From: an uncultured Varibaculum sp.
Lineage (GTDB): Bacteria > Actinomycetota > Actinomycetes > Actinomycetales > Actinomycetaceae
Reading direction: 5' to 3'
NCBI GenBank assembly: GCA_947255165.1
Contig: CAMYFZ010000030.1
Coordinates: forward strand, 1 to 20,465
DNA length: 20,465 bases
The first letter of the stretch is position 1. Each line of letters opens with the position of its first letter. Both the position numbers and the translations under genes were made by a program. This document shows positions 14,560-20,465 of this stretch, one piece after another. The notes under the pieces were generated by a model that searched no databases, was not told the DNA's origin, and saw only the letters and a program-made list of their open reading frames with translations.

Positions 14560-15849
14560 CTAAGGCAGGCGAATCGGATCCACAATATCGGCCACCATCA
14601 GCAATACGGTCATCGCAATCAATAGTCCGGCTACCACATAGGTTAACGGCACGGCTTTCGCGGCATCGATCGGGCCGGGAGCGGGGCGAGAACGCAGCCG
14701 CGCATAGCTGTTCTTAATTCCTTGCCAACAGGCACCGGCAATATGTCCGCCATCTAGAGGAGGCAGCGGAATCAGGTTGAATACAAATAGCGCCATATTT
14801 AGCGAGGCCAGTAGGGAAAGCATTCCTCCGGCGCGATCGGCCAAAGTAATTTGAGTGGCCGGGGCAGAACCGATTTCCCCGGCGATACGTCCTACCCCTA
14901 GGACTGACATAATCCCGGAGCTATCTCGCGGAGTATCGGTAAACACTGAAACCCCCACGTTCCACACTGCAACCGGCAGTTTTAAGACTACCGCCCCGGT
15001 TTGGTAGAACATCTGCCACATGGTTTGTCCATAGGTGGCTATCCCCGCGCTTTGCCGCACCGAACGCGCGTAGAGACCGGCTTTACCATCTACCCCACTA
15101 AGCTGCAGGTCGATAACCTCCCCGCCGCGACGCACCGACACGGTAGCGTCTCCCTGAGTTGCCTGCGCATATTTGCGCAAGTCCTCCCAGGTGTTGATTT
15201 TTTTGCCGTCCCAGGCGACCAACACATCTCCGGATTTAATTCCGGCTCTGGCTCCCGGGGACGGCTGGGCTCCCGGCTGGGAACACTCGACTACCTGACC
15301 GGCTTTTAGACACACGGCTTTATCGACCGTGGTGGTGGGGGTGGCAATCCCGATCCCCAGCATCGCTATCCCCATCAGCACAAAGGCCAAGAATAGATTC
15401 ATGACCGGCCCACCGAACATAACTATTAGGCGGTGGCGTACCGGCAGGTTATAAAAGCCGCGCTCTCGCTTCTCGGGAGGAATCTCGGCTAGCGAGGCAT
15501 CGCGGGCTTCCTGCGACCAGGTAGGAACCAAGTTTTCGGCTTGCTGCGGATCCAAGGCGCGTGCCTGGCGCACCGAGAGTTTCTTACCGTCAAGTTTGTA
15601 CCCAAATTGGTCAGGGTCACCCGGTCCGTACATTCCCAGGATCCGGCAGTATCCCCCTAAGAGGATGGCTTTTACCCCGTACTCGGTTTCCCCGCGTTTG
15701 CGCGAAAACAAGGTGGGGCCAAAACCAATCATGAACTGGGGAACTAGCGCCCCGAACTTCTTAGCGGGTAACAAATGTCCACATTCATGCAGACCAATAG
15801 AGATGATTAGCCCGATAACCAGAATTATTATTCCCAGCAAAAACGCCAT
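14560..15849 (-). CDS. rseP: M50 site-2 (intramembrane) zinc protease, RseP/Rip1 type
   Basis: A 429-residue membrane protease that cuts membrane-anchored anti-sigma factors within the bilayer. The first helix carries HECGH (His21-Glu22, His25), the zinc and catalytic residues. The third ligand motif NLIPLPPLDGG has Asn358 and Asp366. Between them are a hydrophobic segment (MNLFLAFVLMGIAMLGIGI) and one PDZ domain (ARAGIKSGDVLVAWDGKKIN); a final helix (VVAGLLIAMTVLLMVADIV) follows. Actinobacteria keep this gene between dxr and ispG, as here, and in mycobacteria the equivalent is Rip1. It starts nine bases after the dxr stop, so the two are cotranscribed. No sigma or anti-sigma gene is in the window. 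Confidence 0.93.
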   Translation of the reverse strand: MAFLLGIIILVIGLIISIGLHECGHLLPAKKFGALVPQFMIGFGPTLFSRKRGETEYGVKAILLGGYCRILGMYGPGDPDQFGYKLDGKKLSVRQARALDPQQAENLVPTWSQEARDASLAEIPPEKRERGFYNLPVRHRLIVMFGGPVMNLFLAFVLMGIAMLGIGIATPTTTVDKAVCLKAGQVVECSQPGAQPSPGARAGIKSGDVLVAWDGKKINTWEDLRKYAQATQGDATVSVRRGGEVIDLQLSGVDGKAGLYARSVRQSAGIATYGQTMWQMFYQTGAVVLKLPVAVWNVGVSVFTDTPRDSSGIMSVLGVGRIAGEIGSAPATQITLADRAGGMLSLLASLNMALFVFNLIPLPPLDGGHIAGACWQGIKNSYARLRSRPAPGPIDAAKAVPLTYVVAGLLIAMTVLLMVADIVDPIRLP

Positions 15850-15858
15850 GGAGGTAGC

Positions 15859-17073
15859 CTACCTAGTGTTTATGACAATTTCCTGAGCCTTAGTTTTCGC
15901 CCAGGTTTGCGCTTCCATAATTTGCCCTAAATCCGGATTATCAATACCCGAATATTCGGATAAAACTTGCGCTAGAGAATCCACTATCTGCAGATAGGGC
16001 AGGTTCCCCGCCAGGAAGGCATCGACGAAGACTTCATTAGCGGCGTTATAAACCGCCGGGTGGGAGTCCGAGGCGGCCACTGCGGCTCGCGCCAGTTTTA
16101 TTGCCGGGAAAGTCTCGTGATCTACCGGCTCGAACTGCCACTGCTGAGCAGTGGTGAATTCTAGGGGGGTCACCGTTTTTTCGAGGCGGGCCGGCCAATC
16201 TAGTCCCAGGGCAATTGGTAGGCGCATATCGGGCGGAGAAGCCTGCAAAATAGTGGCCCCATCCCGCCAGGTAACCCCGGAATGAATAATCGACTGGGGA
16301 TGGATCACCGGCACAATGTTTTCGGGAGCAACATCAAATAGGAGGTGAGCTTCAATCAGCTCTAGACCTTTGTTTACCAAGGTAGAGGAGTTAATAGTCA
16401 CTACTGGTCCCATCGACCAGGTGGGATGATTGAGGGCCTGCTCCGCGCTGACCTCCGCTAAATCCGCGCGCTGCTTACCCCGGAAGGGTCCGCCGGAGGC
16501 AGTGAGAATAATCTGGCTAACTTCACTGTATCCATCCTGGTTTACGCTGGTGAGCCCCTTATGGTGGACGCCAGAAGCTAAAGCTTGGGCAATCGCCGAA
16601 TGCTCCGAGTCAACCGGAACGATCTGGCCAGGGCGCTGGCAGGCAGCTTTCACCAAGGCGCCCCCTACAATCAAAGATTCCTTATTCGCCAGCGCTAAAG
16701 TGGCGCCGCTTTCTAAGGCGGCCAAAGTGGGAGCCAAGCCCACTCCCCCGGTAATCCCGTTGAGTACTACCGCCTCGCAGGTGGCTCGCCCAGCCACCCG
16801 GGCACTAGCGTCTTCTCCGGTCAAGATTTCGGGCAGATATTTTTCTCCCCTAGGTAGTTCCGCAGCAAGCGCGTTAGTGAACTCTTCGCCCTTATTTAAA
16901 GAAATCGCCACCATCTCGGGGCGGAAATGAGCGGCCTGGCGCGCCAGTAAAGCGAGATTAGCTCCGCCGGCGCTGAGAGCGCGGACGCAAAAACGCCCGG
17001 AATTCTGGGTGATTACTTCAAGAGCTTGGGTTCCGATAGATCCGGTGGAACCCAAGATGAAAACGTCGCGCAC
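15859..17073 (-). CDS. dxr: 1-deoxy-D-xylulose-5-phosphate reductoisomerase
   Basis: This 404-residue NADPH-dependent enzyme makes 2-C-methyl-D-erythritol 4-phosphate, the committed step of the MEP pathway. The N-terminal nucleotide-binding loop is GSTGSIG (8-14). Also visible are ALANKESLIVGG, PVDSEHSAI (metal and substrate acids) and TASGGPFRG, followed by NHPTWSMG and the substrate-loop region NSSTLVNKGLELIEAHLLF. Length is normal. GTG 17073 is the start, with GGGAGG just upstream. It is followed by rip1/rseP after nine bases and preceded by the DivIVA-repeat gene 54 bp upstream. Confidence 0.97.
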   Translation of the reverse strand: MRDVFILGSTGSIGTQALEVITQNSGRFCVRALSAGGANLALLARQAAHFRPEMVAISLNKGEEFTNALAAELPRGEKYLPEILTGEDASARVAGRATCEAVVLNGITGGVGLAPTLAALESGATLALANKESLIVGGALVKAACQRPGQIVPVDSEHSAIAQALASGVHHKGLTSVNQDGYSEVSQIILTASGGPFRGKQRADLAEVSAEQALNHPTWSMGPVVTINSSTLVNKGLELIEAHLLFDVAPENIVPVIHPQSIIHSGVTWRDGATILQASPPDMRLPIALGLDWPARLEKTVTPLEFTTAQQWQFEPVDHETFPAIKLARAAVAASDSHPAVYNAANEVFVDAFLAGNLPYLQIVDSLAQVLSEYSGIDNPDLGQIMEAQTWAKTKAQEIVINTR

Positions 17074-17127
17074 TGCCCCTCCCGATTGAAAGAAATATTT
17101 TGTCGGCTTTTAGCCGGCCTCAAACGC

Positions 17128-17679
17128 TTATTCCACCGCGAGCAGTACTTCTATCGCCCGCGAAAGATAGGCGTCGACTACGCCCTCTTTATAAGCCTTT
17201 TCGTTCTTGGCAGTTTTGAAGGTGGCGTTGCGAATCTCGGTGGAAGTTATCCCTTCATCCGAGTCGAAATATTGCGCTAGCCGGTCGACCAGTTCATCTA
17301 CCTGCACCACGTCGTAACCTTTACCCTCCGGGTGAGCGAAGCGTTTGCCCAGCGGACGCAGCATCCGCGGGTATAGCGTGGTTGCCCGCTGCGCTACTCT
17401 GTCCATCCAAGCTTGCGAGCCATTAACCGCCACGTTATCTGCCCGATCTCGCCGCACGAAGGCGGCCTCTAGGCGATCCATAGCCTGGTCGATGGCGCTA
17501 GTTTGATAGCCGCGACGTACCAGATCAAAATGGGCGCCGCGCACCTGGGCAGCCGAGAATTTTTCGGCAGGTACCCCGCCCTCATAGGCCTTGCGGGCAT
17601 CAGCAAAAAATTCGTCTACCTGGGACGGGTCGTATCCGCGCGTAAAAAACCCGGCTCGCGGGAAATTGGTCTCACTCAC
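17128..17679 (-). CDS. DivIVA-repeat domain protein
   Basis: A 183-residue soluble protein with repeated short DivIVA-like units: FFTRGYDPSQVDEFFADA, then RGYQTSAIDQAMDRLEAAF, then GKGYDVVQVDELVDRLAQYF, and a degenerate fourth, KEGVVDAYLSRAIEVLL. Each has a Gly-Tyr (or equivalent), three residues, then Val/Ile-Asp at the start of a helix. This is the N-terminal lipid-binding pattern of DivIVA without the long coiled coil, as in the divI1A repeat family common in Actinobacteria. A role in growth-pole or septum proteins is possible but unproved. The start ATG 17679 overlaps the rlmN 3' end by eight bases, so it belongs to that operon. Confidence 0.8.
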   Translation of the reverse strand: MSETNFPRAGFFTRGYDPSQVDEFFADARKAYEGGVPAEKFSAAQVRGAHFDLVRRGYQTSAIDQAMDRLEAAFVRRDRADNVAVNGSQAWMDRVAQRATTLYPRMLRPLGKRFAHPEGKGYDVVQVDELVDRLAQYFDSDEGITSTEIRNATFKTAKNEKAYKEGVVDAYLSRAIEVLLAVE

Positions 17680-18979
17680 TTCCCAGCCTCTCCTTCATAG
17701 ATTTCGTCGCCAATTGGCCACATGCTCCGTCAATATCCTGTCCGCGAGTATCGCGGATAGTGGTAGTGATACCTTTACTTTCCAGGGTATCCACAAATTC
17801 TGCTTGGGCGCGGGATTCACTCGCCGTCCAGATCGATCCGGGAGTCGGATTTAAGGGAATCGGGTTCACATGCGCCCAACCTTTCCCGCGCACGTTCAGT
17901 AAATCTGCCAGCAGGCCCGCCCTCCAAGCTTGATCATTCATGTTCTTAATCAGGGCGTATTCGATAGAAACCCGTCTGCCGGTAGCTTGAAAATACTGGT
18001 AGGCAGCATCTAAGAGTTCACTGACCTTAAAGCGAGAGTTCAGCGGAATCAGCTGGTCGCGTAGTTCATCATCGGGGGCATGCAGCGAGATCGCCAAAGT
18101 AAGCGGAATTTTTTCCGCCGTCAGTTTCTTTATCCCCGGCACCAGCCCCACGGTGGAAACCGTGATTCCCCGCGCCGACATTCCGAATCCTTCCGGCGGA
18201 TCAGCGATCAGGCGACGCACCGCGCCCAGTACGGCGCGATAGTTCACCATTGGCTCCCCCATCCCCATAAACACTACGTTGGAAAGGTGACAGGGATTCC
18301 CGCCAAGTTCGCCCTCTTCACAGGCTTTGCGCGCCAGGCGCACCTGTTCCACGATTTCGGCGGTAGAAAGATTGCGGGTCAGCCCCATTTGTCCAGTGGC
18401 ACAAAACGGGCAAGCCATTCCGCACCCGACTTCGCAAGAAATGCAGAGGGTAGCGCGGGAAGGATAGCGCATTAGTACCGATTCCACTTCGGCACCGTCG
18501 AAAAGTCGCCACAGGTATTTGCGAGTCATCCCCTGATCGCCACTGCGCACCACCACTTGTTCAACTAGGGGCGGGAAAGCCAGGTTAGTGAGTTTTTCTC
18601 GCCCATTGGCGGGCAGATCCGACATTTTCTGCGGATCGGTGGTCAGGTGGGTGAAATAGTGACGTGATAACTGATCGGCGCGGAAAGCCGGGAAACCGGC
18701 TTCCTTTAGCAGTTGCTTGCGCCCCGCCAAATCAAAATCAGCTAGATGCACCTGCGGTTTCGCCCGCCTAGTCGCTTGAAAACGCAGCACGGGACGGGCG
18801 TCCTGGCTGCGAGCGCCCTCGGGAGGCTGATCCGTGGGCATTACTTGGGCGGGGTCGCGCCGCGGCTTGGCTCGGCGCATTAGATCTTTATCGCTGGCCG
18901 CACTTTGGGGGAGGACGCTCCCCTTCCCTCCGGTTTTAGCTACACTTTCGCCTTTCCCGGGGGCTTTTTCTTTCTCCAT
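17672..18979 (-). CDS. rlmN: Dual-specificity 23S rRNA/tRNA adenine-C2 methyltransferase
   Basis: A 435-residue radical-SAM enzyme that methylates A2503 of 23S rRNA and A37 of some tRNAs. The SAM cluster motif CxxxCxxC is CGMACPFC (Cys186, Cys190, Cys193). MGMGEPMVNY, TVSTVGLVPGI, AISLHAPDDELRDQLIPLN and IEYALIKNMND are typical RlmN blocks, and RDTRGQDIDGACGQL near the C-terminus holds the catalytic cysteine that carries the methyl group. The first 60-70 residues form a basic, disordered extension (KEKAPGKGESVAKTGGKG) beyond the usual length of about 350-380; an alternative internal start cannot be excluded. ATG 18979 lies 11 bp after the cdsA stop. Confidence 0.95.
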   Translation of the reverse strand: MEKEKAPGKGESVAKTGGKGSVLPQSAASDKDLMRRAKPRRDPAQVMPTDQPPEGARSQDARPVLRFQATRRAKPQVHLADFDLAGRKQLLKEAGFPAFRADQLSRHYFTHLTTDPQKMSDLPANGREKLTNLAFPPLVEQVVVRSGDQGMTRKYLWRLFDGAEVESVLMRYPSRATLCISCEVGCGMACPFCATGQMGLTRNLSTAEIVEQVRLARKACEEGELGGNPCHLSNVVFMGMGEPMVNYRAVLGAVRRLIADPPEGFGMSARGITVSTVGLVPGIKKLTAEKIPLTLAISLHAPDDELRDQLIPLNSRFKVSELLDAAYQYFQATGRRVSIEYALIKNMNDQAWRAGLLADLLNVRGKGWAHVNPIPLNPTPGSIWTASESRAQAEFVDTLESKGITTTIRDTRGQDIDGACGQLATKSMKERLGSE

Positions 18980-18990
18980 GCTTGCCGCCT

Positions 18991-19881
18991 CTAAAAAATA
19001 AACAGCGATACCAGGAAAAACAGGGGCACGGTGATTAGCAGCGAGTCCAAGCGGTCCATCACCCCGCCGTGACCAGGCAGCAAATGCCCCATATCTTTAA
19101 GGTGTAAATCTCGTTTGATCAAAGACTCCCCTAAATCACCGCAGGTGGCGACGATGGGGGTAAGTATCCCCAATACCGCGATTGCCCACAGCGGAGTACC
19201 GGTGATCCAGACTGCGATAGCAGCGGCCACCGTGCACATCACCACCGAGCCGGCGAAACCTTCCCAGCTTTTCGCGGGAGACACTGCCGGAGCCATCGGG
19301 TGTTTACCTTTAAGCGCTCCGGCCGCATAGCCGCCAATGTCATTGCAGATAGTGATGACAATCCAGACGATAATCGGCGCCGGATGATGCGGGTTATGCA
19401 GCATAATCACTACAAAAGAAGCCAGGAACGGCAGATAGATAGCAACAAAGCAGGTAGCTATCAGGTCGCGGGTAGCGAACTTAGAAGGCCCCAGGCTCAA
19501 GCGCCAAATCGCGCAAGTAATCAGGGTGGCCAGCAGCGCCGCCCATACTCCTTCGGGTCCCAGCAGATAGGCACAAAGCAGCATCCCGATAGTGCCTACC
19601 CAGAGGGGAGGCATACATAGGGTTATCCGAATACGCGCGAGAGCTCTGGCCATCTCAATTTCGGCCATAATCGCCACTACCATAGCAAAAACCAGGAATA
19701 GAACCGTGGGTGCCAGCAGCAGTGCCAGAGCCAAGGCTCCCAGGCCTATCCCCACCCCAATCGAGGCTGGCAGGTTACGACCCGCCCGTGATTTTTTAGC
19801 TTTCTTGGGCGGGTTCTTAGCAGGCTCTGGGTTCATTACAGACGCAGATCCCTCGCTTAAGGCGTGGGGGCTGGGATTCAA
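18991..19881 (-). CDS. cdsA: Phosphatidate cytidylyltransferase (CDP-diacylglycerol synthase)
   Basis: This 296-residue integral membrane enzyme makes CDP-diacylglycerol from phosphatidic acid and CTP, the precursor of all phospholipids. The family signature is complete: SLIKRDLHLKDMGHLLPGHG followed by GVMDRLD. About seven or eight hydrophobic helices follow a basic N-terminal tail (KNPPKKAKKSRAGR). The start is probably TTG 19881, directly after the frr stop, with GGAG six bases upstream inside frr; ATG 19836 (16th codon) is an alternative that also keeps the membrane part. Immediate succession of frr and cdsA is the common bacterial order. Confidence 0.95.
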   Translation of the reverse strand: MNPSPHALSEGSASVMNPEPAKNPPKKAKKSRAGRNLPASIGVGIGLGALALALLLAPTVLFLVFAMVVAIMAEIEMARALARIRITLCMPPLWVGTIGMLLCAYLLGPEGVWAALLATLITCAIWRLSLGPSKFATRDLIATCFVAIYLPFLASFVVIMLHNPHHPAPIIVWIVITICNDIGGYAAGALKGKHPMAPAVSPAKSWEGFAGSVVMCTVAAAIAVWITGTPLWAIAVLGILTPIVATCGDLGESLIKRDLHLKDMGHLLPGHGGVMDRLDSLLITVPLFFLVSLFIF

Positions 19882-20439
19882 CTACATCTCCATCAATTCT
19901 TTTTCTTTGGCATCTAGCAGGGCATCCATGGCGTCAACCTGCTTCTTGGTCAAAGCCTCGATTTCCTTTTCCGCGCGGGCCACTTCGTCCTCGCCGGCAT
20001 CGCCATCTTTTTTCAACTTCCCTAGCTGATCCATGGCTTTGCGGCGGATACCACGAATCGTGACCCGGCCTTCCTCGGCCTTTTGCCCGGCGAGCTTTAC
20101 ATAGTCGCGGCGGCGTTCCTCGGTAAGTTCTGGAAGGGTTACCCGAATATGGTTACCTTCATCAGTGGGGTTAACCCCCAGGTCGGAGTCGCGAACCGCC
20201 TTAATAACATCGTTGGTGGAGGACTTGTCATAGGGGGAAATCAGCACCGTGCGCGGCTCCGGGATATTGATAGTCGCCAGCTGCTGCAAAGGCGTAGGCG
20301 CCCCATAGTACTCCACCAAAATCGGGTTAAACATGGCGGCATTGGCACGCCCGGTACGAATCGCAGTGAACTCTTCCCGGGAAAACTCGATGGCTTTTTC
20401 CATCTTGTCTTCGGCCTCGAGCAGAATATCGTCAATCAC
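19882..20439 (-). CDS. frr: Ribosome recycling factor
   Basis: A 185-residue protein of normal length that splits the post-termination ribosome with EF-G. The landmarks are REEFTAIRTGRANAAMFN, VEYYGAPTPLQQLATINIPE, PRTVLISPYDKS, GNHIRVTLPELTEERRRDYV and the C-terminal helix ending DALLDAKEKELMEM. The two long-helix segments flank a small beta domain, as in the family. GTG 20439 is preceded by AAGGAG six bases upstream. The gene is the most upstream of the block in this window; pyrH is normally next, but lies outside. Confidence 0.97.
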   Translation of the reverse strand: MIDDILLEAEDKMEKAIEFSREEFTAIRTGRANAAMFNPILVEYYGAPTPLQQLATINIPEPRTVLISPYDKSSTNDVIKAVRDSDLGVNPTDEGNHIRVTLPELTEERRRDYVKLAGQKAEEGRVTIRGIRRKAMDQLGKLKKDGDAGEDEVARAEKEIEALTKKQVDAMDALLDAKEKELMEM

Positions 20440-20465
20440 TTGGCTACTCCTTTTCAGCAGAAACT

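Noticed and set aside
1..20465. tRNA, rRNA, tmRNA, CRISPR array, insertion sequence or integrase
   Set aside because: I saw no T-loop/acceptor pattern, no evenly spaced direct repeats, and no transposase or integrase frame in the window.

Overview
The window looks like a chromosomal segment of a mid-GC actinobacterium. The evidence is a homodimeric AceE, DUF3052 and DUF3145 proteins (both typical of Actinobacteria), and the gene order frr-cdsA-rlmN-(DivIVA-repeat)-dxr-rip1/rseP-ispG-proS. A member of the Actinomycetaceae (Mobiluncus/Varibaculum/Actinotignum-like) is my guess from composition and gene order; the species cannot be read from the sequence.

Layout. At 1-1500 there is an untranslated, hairpin-rich left edge, a small four-helix membrane protein and the DUF3052 gene. 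aceE (1510-4257) follows, with a textbook terminator. An accessory stretch at about 4380-8930 holds a RelE-type toxin/antitoxin pair with a palindromic operator, a DUF4298 protein, an overlapping pair of unknown genes, two broken secreted or membrane-anchored genes, a small secreted protein and a TolA-like lysine/alanine-rich lipoprotein. Next comes a two-gene unit: DUF3145, then an acyl-carrier-protein-like protein whose phosphopantetheine serine is replaced by aspartate. The right half (10450-20439) is a minus-strand housekeeping block: ribosome recycling (frr), CDP-diacylglycerol synthesis (cdsA), 23S rRNA/tRNA methylation (rlmN), a DivIVA-repeat protein, two MEP-pathway enzymes (dxr, ispG) around a site-2 protease, then proS and def.

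The most interesting content is non-coding. Two unrelated families of structured elements each occur twice. Family 2 (10332-10439 on the plus strand, 12910-13015 on the minus strand) has an 18-bp outer stem, a purine-rich internal loop that is nearly identical in the two copies, and a 16-bp inner hairpin. The stem sequences differ but remain paired, which is the pattern expected of a conserved RNA (or folded single-strand DNA). The copies flank proS-def and point inward. Family 1 (173-322 and 13173-13265) has a long terminal stem, a conserved 26-nt 3' segment and a variable apical part. I could not match either to a family I know. Other points worth a look are the serine-less ACP, a secreted-peptide gene that is one A short of being in frame, and a decayed proline-rich cell-surface gene.
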